A DNA stretch of 51,837 nucleotides from JBGTGT01 sp051439375 (GTDB lineage: Bacteria > Cyanobacteriota > Cyanobacteriia > Cyanobacteriales > Microcystaceae). The position numbers and the translations under genes are program-made. Under the pieces are notes generated by a model, which ran no database searches, was not told the origin of the DNA, and saw only the letters and a program-made list of their open reading frames with translations. Where the stretch lies: contig JBFRWB010000199.1 in the NCBI GenBank assembly GCA_051439375.1, positions 1-51,837 on the forward strand, in the 5' to 3' direction. Below, piece after piece: positions 33,491 to 42,116 of this stretch (within the stretch, counting starts at the first letter, position 1; every line of letters starts with the position of its first letter).

Positions 33491-33660
33491 TTATTTTAAC
33501 CCTAAAAATCGTTCAGTTAAAGCAAATTCAATAAATTTTTCTAGGCTAAAATCAGGATTATCAAGATCCATAACTTGAGATAAAACTATACCTTTTTTGT
33601 TTGCTGTTATATTTTTTATAAACATCAAGAATCTCAGATAAATAAGCTTTTATCGGAAAG
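33491..33660 (-). pseudogene. Possible decayed coding remnant
   Basis: On the minus strand two overlapping frames read like one protein split by a frameshift. The upstream frame gives FPIKAYLSEILDVYKKYNSK. The other frame continues GIVLSQVMDLDNPDFSLEKF and closes at 33491 with TERFLGLK. The second part alone is open from an ATG at 33625 (44 residues). I do not recognise the parent family. It sits between the thrS terminator and the DUF29 gene. Confidence 0.35.
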
Positions 33661-33663
33661 AAC

Positions 33664-33689
33664 AAAAAGGGTGGGATTTATTCCCACCC
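33664..33689 (-). terminator. Intrinsic terminator of thrS
   Basis: GGGTGGGA / TCCCACCC arms (8 bp, perfect) with a 5-base loop and TTTTT on the minus strand. It starts 8 bases after the thrS stop codon. Confidence 0.85.
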
Positions 33690-33696
33690 AAAACCC

Positions 33697-35499
33697 TTAA
33701 AAATTATGATGATTACTAATTGCATCTGTTAACTTTTCTGTGACTTCAGCCACCGAAATTACCCCTAATTCTCCTGATGCACGGGTACGAACGCTTAGGG
33801 CTTCAGCTTCTACTTCTTTCGCCCCAACAACCGCCATAACAGGGATTTTCGCCTTCTCTGCATTGCGAATTAACTTTCCAAGTCGTTCCCCAGAAGTATC
33901 CACTTCAGCGCGAATTCCCTGTAACTGCATTTGACTCACCACTTGTTTCGCATAGTCTAATTGAGCATCACTGACAGGTAAAAGACGAATTTGAATCGGA
34001 GATAACCATAACGGAAAATCTCCTGCATATTCCTCGATTAAAATGCCAATTAATCGCTCTAATGAACCAAACGGCGCACGGTGAATCATGACTGGCCGCT
34101 TTCTTTCCCCATCTTCGGCCATATATTCAAGGTCAAAACGTTCGGGTAAATTATAGTCAACTTGTACTGTTCCTAATTGCCATTCCCTTTCTAACGCATC
34201 TTGGAAAATGAAGTCCAATTTAGGACCATAAAAAGCCGCTTCCCCCGGTGCTTCAAAATAGTTCATATCGAGGGTTTGCACCGCACGACGAATGGCATTT
34301 TGTGCTTTTTGCCATGCTTCATCTGAACCAATATATTTATCTGACTCAGGATCACGAAAACTTAATCTTGCTTTAAAATTCTTGAGTTGTAAACTCTTAA
34401 AGACAGAAAGAATTAAGTCAACCACATTCAAGAATTCTTGATCTAATTGTTCTGGGGCAACGAAAAGGTGAGAATCATCCACTGTAAAGCCTCGAACACG
34501 GGTTAAACCACCTAATTCACCCGATTGTTCGTAACGATACACCGTTCCAAATTCGGCTAACCGCATGGGTAAGTCCCGATAAGAACGTAATTCATTCTTA
34601 TAAATTTGGATATGAAAGGGACAATTCATCGGTTTAAGAACAAAACCCATTTCTTTGGCTGCATCATCCACAGTTTCCGCCATCATCGGAAACATATCTT
34701 CCTTATAATTTTGCCAATGACCCGAAATCTTAAATAAATCAATTCTACCAATGTGGGGTGTAACAACAGGGAGATAACCCCGTTTAATCTGTTCTTGCTT
34801 CAAGAAATCCTCTAATGTTGACCGAATCAGCGTACCTTTAGGAGTCCAAAGAGGGAGTCCGGGGCCAACGGGATCAGAAAAAATAAATAATCCGAGTTCT
34901 TTCCCTAATTTACGGTGATCTCGTTTTAATGCTTCTTCTTTACGCCGTTTATATTCTTTTAACTGCTCAGGCGTTTCCCATGCTGTTCCATAAATCCGTT
35001 GAAGTTGTGCTTTCGTTTCATCTCCTCGCCAGTATGCACCCGCAACGGTTTCCAAGTCAAACGCTTTGGGGTGAATATCTCCAGTCGTTTCTACATGGGG
35101 GCCAGCGCAGAGATCCCACCATTGATCACCTAAATAGTAAAGCGTGATAGGTTCTTCAATTCCTTCAAGAATTTCTAGCTTATAAGGCTCATTAATTGTT
35201 TTAATTCGTGTTTCTGCTTCCTCACGGGTGACTTCTTCGCAAATAACGGGTAGTTTTTTATTGATAATTTTGATCATTTCTTTTTTAATATCCTTAAGAT
35301 CCTTTTCGGTAAAGGGTTCAGGAACATCAAAATCATAGTAAAACCCTGTTTCTGTCCAAGGGCCAATGGTAACTTGTGCTTTGGGAAAGCGTTTTTGAAC
35401 CGCCATGGCCATAATGTGAGATGCAGTATGACGAATACGTTTCAAATTATCTGATTCACTGGTACGAGGGAGTTTGATCGGTTCTTGCTGTTCAGACAT
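33697..35499 (-). CDS. thrS: Threonine--tRNA ligase
   Basis: A class II synthetase charging tRNA-Thr. The 600-residue protein begins directly with the N2 editing domain: the HTASH motif at about residue 24 and CAGPHVE at about residue 131 give the zinc-like editing pocket. The catalytic core follows (MNCPFHIQIYKNELRSYRDLPMRLAEFGTVYRYE and the HRAPFGSLERLIGILIEE motif 3). The anticodon-binding domain is at the C-terminus. The N1/TGS domain present in E. coli ThrRS (642 residues) is absent, as I recall for cyanobacterial ThrRS. A terminator follows immediately. Confidence 0.96.
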   Translation of the reverse strand: MSEQQEPIKLPRTSESDNLKRIRHTASHIMAMAVQKRFPKAQVTIGPWTETGFYYDFDVPEPFTEKDLKDIKKEMIKIINKKLPVICEEVTREEAETRIKTINEPYKLEILEGIEEPITLYYLGDQWWDLCAGPHVETTGDIHPKAFDLETVAGAYWRGDETKAQLQRIYGTAWETPEQLKEYKRRKEEALKRDHRKLGKELGLFIFSDPVGPGLPLWTPKGTLIRSTLEDFLKQEQIKRGYLPVVTPHIGRIDLFKISGHWQNYKEDMFPMMAETVDDAAKEMGFVLKPMNCPFHIQIYKNELRSYRDLPMRLAEFGTVYRYEQSGELGGLTRVRGFTVDDSHLFVAPEQLDQEFLNVVDLILSVFKSLQLKNFKARLSFRDPESDKYIGSDEAWQKAQNAIRRAVQTLDMNYFEAPGEAAFYGPKLDFIFQDALEREWQLGTVQVDYNLPERFDLEYMAEDGERKRPVMIHRAPFGSLERLIGILIEEYAGDFPLWLSPIQIRLLPVSDAQLDYAKQVVSQMQLQGIRAEVDTSGERLGKLIRNAEKAKIPVMAVVGAKEVEAEALSVRTRASGELGVISVAEVTEKLTDAISNHHNF

Positions 35500-35701
35500 G
35501 ACGACACTTAAATTAAAATAATCATGATTGAGTCCATAATCTATCTTAAGTTATTCCTTAACTTCCTAAACTGCGGTTGTTAAAACCTAGAAAGTACGGA
35601 AAACTGAAAATATATTTAGAAAAAGGGAGAGGGTTATCAAGATGAAGATTCATCCTTTTTTCTGACAATGAGGTTATTGCATTGATAGGAGAGTATAGAT
35701 T

Positions 35702-36229
35702 ATGGTCAATTTAACCCTTAAATTCTACAAATTGTGGAATAACCGTTTGAGCCAAACTTATCCCCATTCTCACCATAGTATTGCTACTTGGTTAGTCGGT
35801 AAGATTGCTGATCGTTACCATCAATGCTCAACCGAAGAAATCAGTCAACTCATTACTTACCGTTATCACAATCTCGAAAAAAGGTATTTGAATACCTCGC
35901 CAAAACAAGGATATAATTACTTAATTTTTCGTTTATCTGCAATCGTTATCGCTTATCCTCCTATTAAGCAAAAAATTGACGATAAAACCCTTCACAGAAA
36001 TGACATACTTCTTTTAGTTCAACAGTTAGTTGAAAAGATCCTCCACCATGATCAAACCTTTCAAAAAACCCTTGATTGGATTGGACAGTGTACCTCTGAT
36101 CAAACCCTCAAAAATGTCCTAACCTTAGCCAGTTTAGAAGAATATTGCGGGGAAGTGGTGGAAGGTAAGCCCCTGATTCTTGATCATTTACGCCATTTCT
36201 TGACGGATTCCTCCTCTTTAGCTGCTTAA
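35702..36229 (+). CDS. Hypothetical protein (175 aa)
   Basis: A 175-residue soluble, mostly helical protein with His- and Tyr-rich segments: LTLKFYKLWNNRLSQTYPHSHHSIATWLVGKIADRYHQCSTEE, then TYRYHNLEKRYLN, then a Leu-rich C-terminal half. There is no signal peptide or membrane helix. The family is not recognised. A hairpin overlapping its stop codon probably ends the transcript. The ATG is preceded by TAGGAGAG. Confidence 0.7.
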   Translation: MVNLTLKFYKLWNNRLSQTYPHSHHSIATWLVGKIADRYHQCSTEEISQLITYRYHNLEKRYLNTSPKQGYNYLIFRLSAIVIAYPPIKQKIDDKTLHRNDILLLVQQLVEKILHHDQTFQKTLDWIGQCTSDQTLKNVLTLASLEEYCGEVVEGKPLILDHLRHFLTDSSSLAA

Positions 36230-36254
36230 GACAACTTAACTGCAATTGTCTTAA
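36226..36254 (+). terminator. Hairpin overlapping stop codon
   Basis: TTAAGACAA (36226-36234) pairs perfectly with TTGTCTTAA (36246-36254) across an 11-base loop. The TAA stop of the upstream gene lies inside the first arm. The flanking sequence is AT-rich but lacks a clean T-run. Confidence 0.5.
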
Positions 36255-36344
36255 ATCTAAAATAAATGTAATTTTAATTAAAAGCGATCGCTTAATAGTA
36301 AAATCTGTCAAGCAATCACTACATATCTTCGGTTTACTACCCTT

Positions 36345-37097
36345 TTAAATTGTTCCCCCTAAAAACTCCTCGATTTCGCGATCGCTGAGATGGTGTCCAC
36401 CATGATGAACTAAGGGGAGGTTTTCTTCTTCTACACACTTAATATAGACGGTTTCCCCTGAATGAGCTTTTTTGAGGTGTTTAACTTCTGTTTCTAAGGT
36501 TTCAATGCGATCGAGTAACGTCCGAATGACATCAGCTTCTGAGTCTGGTAAATTATTATGGGCAAGAGGATTAATTTTTGCTTCTGATCGGTGCTTAATG
36601 CGTCCCGGAATACCCACTACGGTAGAATCTGACGGAACATCCCGCAATACCACAGATCCTGCCCCGACTCGTACATTATTGCCAATATAAATATTTCCTA
36701 ACACTTTGGCCCCCGCACCCACAACAACATTTTCGCCAAGAGTTGGATGACGTTTTCCACTTTCTTTTCCTGTCCCCCCAAGGGTCACTCCTTGATAAAT
36801 TAGGCTATAATCCCCAACAATAGCTGTTTCGCCGATCACTACCCCCATTCCGTGATCGATAAACACTCCCTTCCCAATATCTGCACCGGGATGAATTTCA
36901 ATTCCTGTAATGAAGCGAGAAAGATGAGAAATAAGACGAGGAATCAAAGGAACGGCTAAACGGTACAAAAGATGGGCAAAACGATGGAATAGAAGAGCCT
37001 GAAGACCGGGATAACAAAATAATACTTCTAACCAATTGCGAGCCGCCGGATCTCGCTCAAAAATAATTTTGAAGTCTTCCATCAGAGTAGAGAGCAT
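36345..37097 (-). CDS. cysE: Serine O-acetyltransferase
   Basis: CysE acetylates L-serine with acetyl-CoA, the entry to cysteine synthesis. The 250-residue protein has an N-terminal helical SATase domain (FERDPAARNWLEVLFCYPGLQALLFHRFAH). The left-handed beta-helix follows, with HPGADIGKGVFIDHGMGVVIGET (catalytic Asp/His region) and GVTLGGTGKESGKRHPTLG. A further ~60-residue C-terminal extension has a helical coiled coil (LLDRIETLETEVKHLKKA). The start ATG follows AAGGAAA. Confidence 0.95.
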   Translation of the reverse strand: MLSTLMEDFKIIFERDPAARNWLEVLFCYPGLQALLFHRFAHLLYRLAVPLIPRLISHLSRFITGIEIHPGADIGKGVFIDHGMGVVIGETAIVGDYSLIYQGVTLGGTGKESGKRHPTLGENVVVGAGAKVLGNIYIGNNVRVGAGSVVLRDVPSDSTVVGIPGRIKHRSEAKINPLAHNNLPDSEADVIRTLLDRIETLETEVKHLKKAHSGETVYIKCVEEENLPLVHHGGHHLSDREIEEFLGGTI

Positions 37098-37204
37098 GAA
37101 TAAAATTTCCTTGGTGGGGGGTTACAATCTATATCTTTCTCTCAATTCTATCTTCGTTGGGCAGAATCTGATCCCTCTCTACTAGGGGTATCACCGTACT
37201 TCGG

Positions 37205-37534
37205 TTAAGAGGAAGCATTGAGAATTTTCTGCTCTAATTCTTCCCGACTAGAAAAGACTTCAAACACTCGATCCATACTGGTAAGATCAAATAACATCTT
37301 AATTTGATCATTAATTGAACAGAGAAATAACTGAGCTTTAGCTGCACGAACGGTTTTAAGGGCAAGCACTAATGCACCTAAACCAGAGCTATCCATAAAG
37401 GTCACATCTTTAAAATCAATTACTACAATATTTACTTTATTTTCTACTAATTCATTAATTTCTTGGCGAAATTGCGCTGCTCTTGTGCCGTCTAAAATGC
37501 CGGAGGGTTGAACAATAGCTACTTTAGATTTCAT
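37205..37534 (-). CDS. STAS-domain anti-sigma factor antagonist
   Basis: A 109-residue SpoIIAA/RsbV-like protein. The conserved switch site is in VIDFKDVTFMDSSGLGALVLALK, where the Ser of MDSSG would be phosphorylated by an RsbW-type kinase. Unphosphorylated STAS protein frees the kinase's target. It lies 6 kb from the anti-sigma/kinase gene at 30778, which is a candidate partner; cyanobacteria usually have several of each, so pairing is a guess. Confidence 0.9.
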   Translation of the reverse strand: MKSKVAIVQPSGILDGTRAAQFRQEINELVENKVNIVVIDFKDVTFMDSSGLGALVLALKTVRAAKAQLFLCSINDQIKMLFDLTSMDRVFEVFSSREELEQKILNASS

Positions 37535-37706
37535 AAACGTTTTTAGCCTGTTTATTCAAAACAATGTGTGAAGATAAGGGATTAAAAAACAGTGATGCCC
37601 TAAGAAGGAAGGTCTGTCTTTTCCTGAATCTCATGGTAGCATTTTCCTCAGAGGTGAGGATAAAAGTTAGTCTGTCGAGTCTGTCTCCATTATTTGTTCA
37701 TTCCCC

Positions 37707-38606
37707 ATGTCTCAATCCCGAATTTACGTGGAACATATTCCTGTTTTAGCCCAAGAACTGATAAAAAGATTAGAGATTCAACCTAGTGGTCATTATCTTG
37801 ATGCGACTCTAGGTAGAGGCGGCCATACTCGCTTAATCTTAGAGGCTTATCCCGATGTACGGGTAACAGCCATTGATCGAGATGCAACTGCTATTGATGT
37901 GTGTCACAGCCAATTATCTCCCCTTTTTGGGAAAAGACTCCAATTTTGGCAGGGAAATTTTGCAGATTATCCCAGTAAAAAGAATGAATTTTCGGGCATT
38001 ATAGCAGATTTAGGGGTTAGTTCTCCCCAATTTGATCAAGCAGAACGAGGCTTTAGTTTTCGCCATGAAGCGGCTTTAGATATGCGGATGGATGGTCAAC
38101 AGTCATTAACAGCGGCTGAGGTGGTTAATCATTGGTCAGAGAAAGATTTAGCAGATATTTTCTATTCTTATGGAGAAGAAAGGCTTTCACGGCGGATTGC
38201 TCGCAAAATTGTCAATATTCGTCCATTAAAAACCACTACCGAATTAGCAGATGCGATCGCAACTTGTTATCCTCCTAAAGCTCGTTATGGTAGAATTCAT
38301 CCTGCTACAAGAGTCTTTCAGGCGTTACGCATTACTGTTAATGATGAATTAGGCTCGTTAGAACGTTTTCTTGATGTTGCCCCTCAATGGCTGCAAATCG
38401 GGGGGAAATTTGCCATTATCAGCTTTCATAGTTTAGAAGATCGTCGAGTTAAACATTCATTTCGGGACTCGGATAGGGTTCAAGTCTTAACTAAAAAGCC
38501 AATTACCGCAGATACAGAGGAAATTAAACAAAATCCTCGTTCCCGTTCTGCTAAACTAAGATTAGCTCAAAAAATAGTTATGCCCGTTGTGCCAGAAGTT
38601 GGGTAG
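37707..38606 (+). CDS. rsmH: 16S rRNA (cytosine(1402)-N(4))-methyltransferase
   Basis: RsmH methylates N4 of C1402 in the ribosomal P site with SAM. The 299-residue protein opens with HIPVLAQEL and LDATLGRGGHTRLIL (SAM binding). GIIADLGVSSPQFDQAERGFSFRHEAALDMRMD, IHPATRVFQALRITVNDELG and the closing IISFHSLEDRRVKHSF follow. Length is standard. Its last 29 bases overlap the end of the convergent GGDEF-EAL gene. It stands outside any mra/dcw cluster, as is usual in cyanobacteria. Confidence 0.96.
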   Translation: MSQSRIYVEHIPVLAQELIKRLEIQPSGHYLDATLGRGGHTRLILEAYPDVRVTAIDRDATAIDVCHSQLSPLFGKRLQFWQGNFADYPSKKNEFSGIIADLGVSSPQFDQAERGFSFRHEAALDMRMDGQQSLTAAEVVNHWSEKDLADIFYSYGEERLSRRIARKIVNIRPLKTTTELADAIATCYPPKARYGRIHPATRVFQALRITVNDELGSLERFLDVAPQWLQIGGKFAIISFHSLEDRRVKHSFRDSDRVQVLTKKPITADTEEIKQNPRSRSAKLRLAQKIVMPVVPEVG

Positions 38607-40719
38607 CATTTTCCGTTGGTAATGGCCGACTAAACCAAAATCCTTGAATTTCCTCACAGTGTAAACGACGAAGTATCTCTAGTTGTTGCAAGGTTTCTAC
38701 CCCTTCTGCAATCACTCGCAGGTGAAAACTACGTCCTAACGCAATAATCGCTGAGATAATCGCCTCATCTTGGGGTTTGTCTTGTAAATTCTGCACAAAA
38801 GACTGGTCAATTTTGAGAGTATGAAAAGGATATTTCTGTAAGTAGCTCAAAGAGGAATATCCGGTGCCAAAATCATCCATGGATAGATTTACCCCTAAAG
38901 CCTTTAATCCTTGCATCATTTCTAAGGCTAATTCAGCATTTTGCATGATGGTATTTTCTGTCACTTCTACCTCTAACCATTGGGGATCCATCCCTGTTTT
39001 TTCGAGGGTTTGCTGTACCATCTCCACTAAATGGGGATGTTGAAACTGTCGAGGTGAAAAGTTGACAGAAATGGGTACAGGAGAAAAACCTGCTTTTTGC
39101 CATGCACAGTTTTGTTCACAGGCCGTTTTTAGCACCCATTCCCCAAGCGGAAAGATTAAATCCGTTTTTTCCGCTAAAGGAATTAATTTTAAAGGGGAAA
39201 CCTGACCTAATTCGGGATGATACCAGCGTAAGAGTGCTTCCATTCCCGTAATTTTTTGATGTTTTAGGTGTAATTGAGGTTGATAATTAAGGGTAAATTC
39301 ATCGTTTTTTAGAGCATCATGGAGTAAATTCTCTAATTTGAGTAAGAGAGAAGCCTTAGAGGTCATGGTTGAACTATAGAAGCGATAATGATTTCTCCCC
39401 CTTTCTTTGGCACGATATAAAGCAGCATCTGCATTCTTAACGAGGGTTTCCCTATCTAACCCATCTTGAGGATAAATAGCGATCCCGATGCTGCACTTGA
39501 CGTAGAGTTGATGCTCATTAACTTCAATCGGTGGTTTCATCCCTGCTAAGATACGTTGGGCTAAATGTACCGAATCTTCTGCATTTTGAATATTGCCTAA
39601 GATGAGGGTAAATTCATCGCCTCCCCAACGAGCAACAATATCCCCAGTTCTTACACAATTATTCAAGCGTTGACTAAATTTTTCTAAGACAATATCCCCA
39701 ATACTGTGACCCAGTGTATCATTGATGTTTTTGAAACAATCTAAATCAATAAACATAATGGCCAGTGAGGTTTCTTTACGTTTCGCTTGAGCGATCGCAA
39801 TCTCTAGCTGCTCATCAAACCAATTACGATTAGGTAACCCCGTCAGGGTATCATGAAAGGCGTGATAGGTAAGTTTTTGCTCAAACTGCTTTCTTTCACT
39901 GATATCAAATAAGTAGCTTCTAACCAATTGACTATCCACAAGATAGTGAACATACTGCTCAAAGGTTTCGTCGTTAACTTTAATTTCTCTTAAGAGTAAA
40001 TTTCCTTCTGTACTTTGAAATTCACTTAATAATCCACTTAAAGCAGGGTGATTAAGCTTTTCTTGATGAATAGTTTTAAATTTAATGCTGGCGGCCGGAT
40101 TCAAATAGGTAATATCTCCGACGAAATTCATTTCTATAATAGGATTGGGACTGAGTTCAGGAAAAGAAGCCAGTCGTACCAATTCGGTTTGATTCATTTG
40201 ATTAGGGGAATGATCGCTGTTTTTTTCTGGAGTCGCGATCACAGGTTGTTTCCACTCTTCCCCAGTAATCAGAGTAGATTTACTGCTATCCTCACTAATC
40301 ATGGTGGCTTCTTCGTCTAACAAAGAGAGTTCATTGTCATCTGAAGGATTAAAGAGGGCAATTTTTAAGGAAGTTGACAGGATATAATAACTGGCTTTGG
40401 AATCACTCCCAAAAAGAATAACATCTCCATGTTTAAGATCATGAGTGGTCGTCGCTCGTCCATTTATAATCAGACCATTGGTGCTACGATTACCGTGTAA
40501 ATCTCCATCAATAATGCGGTAGGAATAGCTATCAGGTTTAGGACTGATTTTAACCCTAAGTAGGGTCGCATGATGGCGAGAAACGACTCGATCATAAATA
40601 ACAATATCATTACTGGATTCACGACCTACCCCATAGGTGGAGTCTTCAAGGGCAATAATGCGACGAGCTTTTTGATCTTCGATAATCAAAATGTGACGAA
40701 ATGGAGGAATAGTGTTCAT
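38578..40719 (-). CDS. FHA-PAS-GGDEF-EAL cyclic-di-GMP signalling protein
   Basis: A 713-residue soluble sensor. FHA domain at about 27-115 (YGVGRESSNDIVI, VSRHHA, STNGLIING), for binding phosphothreonine partners. PAS domain at about 180-275 (PNPIIEMNFVGDITYLNPAA). Diguanylate cyclase with an intact GGDEF (366-370) and an intact inhibitory I-site RTGD (357-360). Phosphodiesterase with EAL (494-496) and DDFGTGYSSLSYL. All catalytic motifs look intact, so it could make or break c-di-GMP. An FHA input suggests control by Ser/Thr kinases. Its 3' end overlaps rsmH by 29 bases. Confidence 0.93.
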   Translation of the reverse strand: MNTIPPFRHILIIEDQKARRIIALEDSTYGVGRESSNDIVIYDRVVSRHHATLLRVKISPKPDSYSYRIIDGDLHGNRSTNGLIINGRATTTHDLKHGDVILFGSDSKASYYILSTSLKIALFNPSDDNELSLLDEEATMISEDSSKSTLITGEEWKQPVIATPEKNSDHSPNQMNQTELVRLASFPELSPNPIIEMNFVGDITYLNPAASIKFKTIHQEKLNHPALSGLLSEFQSTEGNLLLREIKVNDETFEQYVHYLVDSQLVRSYLFDISERKQFEQKLTYHAFHDTLTGLPNRNWFDEQLEIAIAQAKRKETSLAIMFIDLDCFKNINDTLGHSIGDIVLEKFSQRLNNCVRTGDIVARWGGDEFTLILGNIQNAEDSVHLAQRILAGMKPPIEVNEHQLYVKCSIGIAIYPQDGLDRETLVKNADAALYRAKERGRNHYRFYSSTMTSKASLLLKLENLLHDALKNDEFTLNYQPQLHLKHQKITGMEALLRWYHPELGQVSPLKLIPLAEKTDLIFPLGEWVLKTACEQNCAWQKAGFSPVPISVNFSPRQFQHPHLVEMVQQTLEKTGMDPQWLEVEVTENTIMQNAELALEMMQGLKALGVNLSMDDFGTGYSSLSYLQKYPFHTLKIDQSFVQNLQDKPQDEAIISAIIALGRSFHLRVIAEGVETLQQLEILRRLHCEEIQGFWFSRPLPTENATQLLAQRA

Positions 40720-40870
40720 GGCGGATTAGCATAGCGAAGACTTTAACGCTAGTATTTAGGATGCCCGAACTTCCCTCGAAACTAACACTTTAATCAGCGA
40801 TGGGGTGTGAGGTTTAACCATCTATTAACCTAAGACCTATACCTTATCCCTCGCACCTAAAACCCTTATT

Positions 40871-41185
40871 CTACCGTCTTCTTTGACTACCGACTCGATA
40901 CCCACGATCATAGTCGGGAGACTTTCGAGGATTATCATATCTTGCCCCATTTGTGCCATCTTCTACTCCGCGATAATATTCTTGTTCGGGGGGAACAGGA
41001 CGATAACGTTCTTCTCTAGCACGATTATTCCCGCGAATAATCGCACCAGCACCGGCTGCTACCCCAACTCCTAGCATAAAGTCCCCAAAACTTGCTTTTG
41101 CAGGGGCTACGTTTACAAATATAGGTGCAAATAGCGTTGCACTACTGAGAGCGATTAGTTTTGTTTTCGTTAATTGGTATTTCAT
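40871..41185 (-). CDS. Small exported Gly/Tyr/Arg-rich protein (104 aa)
   Basis: A signal peptide (LIALSSATLFAPIFVNVAPAKA) is followed by a glycine-rich hydrophobic stretch (DFMLGVGVAAGAGAIIRG) that may sit in a membrane. The tail is positively charged, with Tyr and Arg (YYRGVEDGTNGARYD, YDRGYRVGSQRRR). The pattern resembles short glycine-zipper lipoproteins, but no lipobox Cys is present. Family not recognised. The gene is separate from its downstream neighbours. Confidence 0.65.
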   Translation of the reverse strand: MKYQLTKTKLIALSSATLFAPIFVNVAPAKASFGDFMLGVGVAAGAGAIIRGNNRAREERYRPVPPEQEYYRGVEDGTNGARYDNPRKSPDYDRGYRVGSQRRR

Positions 41186-41239
41186 GGGTTAATTTTGATG
41201 GGTGTAAAACTTGTTTAAACAAACCTTAACGGTTGACTT

Positions 41240-41800
41240 TTACTGCTTAGTTAGGGTGGGGGATAACCATCCTTTTAGGGTAGCAGAAACCACCATTGGT
41301 TCACCATTAACTAGACCAAAGCGCAAGGTATCGACGCTTTCCGTAAGAATATTTGCCCCTTCATCAGTGGTATATTCTATCTCCTCATAGATAACAACAA
41401 TTCCCATTTTGCCATCCTGAGAAATACGAATATCTACCCGTCTATCGAGGATTTTTCGAGTTTCAATAAATTCATAGGTTTCAGTTAAATAGGCTTGATG
41501 TTCTGTTAATCCATCGAGGCTAAATATAACAGTTTGTCTTTCTAATTCTACACTGACGGTAGAATGAATAAAAGGGGCCAGATGCTTGAGAATACCCTCA
41601 ACATCATTGGCTTTTCTGGCTGTTTCTACACTATCAAGAACGGTTTGAATTCCTTCTTTTGTTAGTGTATCTGTCTCAGCTTTTACAGCTTGAGCAATCA
41701 AAGACGGTGCAACAGGATTGGCTAAAAGCGGAATATTGAGGGAAAAATTGGTCAAGAAACACAGGGAAATAAGACTCAGACTGGTTCGTAAAGGTAGCAT
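41240..41800 (-). CDS. Exported NTF2-like hypothetical protein (186 aa)
   Basis: A signal peptide (LSLISLCFLTNFSLNIPLLA) leads a ~140-residue domain. The helix TKEGIQTVLDSVETARKANDVEGILKHLAPFI is followed by an antiparallel strand pattern (STVSVELERQTVIFSLDG, ETRKILDRRVDIRISQDGKMGIVVIYEEIEY, TLRFGLVNGEPMVVSATLKG). The order of helices then curved sheet looks like SnoaL/NTF2-type folds. Role unknown; expected in the periplasm. Confidence 0.65.
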   Translation of the reverse strand: MLPLRTSLSLISLCFLTNFSLNIPLLANPVAPSLIAQAVKAETDTLTKEGIQTVLDSVETARKANDVEGILKHLAPFIHSTVSVELERQTVIFSLDGLTEHQAYLTETYEFIETRKILDRRVDIRISQDGKMGIVVIYEEIEYTTDEGANILTESVDTLRFGLVNGEPMVVSATLKGWLSPTLTKQ

Positions 41801-42116
41801 TAGAAAAACCTCATCAGTTAACTACTCGGCTGTGAGGTGAGGAGAAGAAGTTCATCAGTTAATGTACCTCAAAGACATCCCCTCTGACAATCTTGAGCGG
41901 GAATCATGACGGTAATTTCAGTGAGCAGTTACCAGTGATCAGCATCTTGCACTCTGTTACAAGAGGCTTAAAATCGATCATTTTCTTTTTTTATCCTCTT
42001 AAAAGAGGCGGCTTTAAACCCAAATTTTTTGTAAGCAGATTTATCCGCATTTTTAATTCCACCTGAATAGTTCCGTAGGTTAGGCTGAGGCACGAAATTT
42101 AACTTAACTGGGTCAT
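41801..42116. other. Intergenic region with dispersed repeat copy 1
   Basis: 316 bases with no gene. The central part (41913-42029) is a copy of a repeat also found at 46241-46465. The remainder shows nothing I can name. Confidence 0.6.
41913..42029. repeat. Dispersed intergenic repeat, copy 1 (uninterrupted)
   Basis: TAATTTCAGTGAGCAGTTAC leads into GTGATCAGCATCTTGCACTC, AGGCTTAAAATCGATCAT and AAAAGAGGCGGCTTTAAACC. The same order of blocks occurs at 46241-46465, with roughly 85% identity by eye in the main 95-base part. No coding potential is seen. Here it is continuous, whereas copy 2 is split by a small insertion. Confidence 0.8.
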
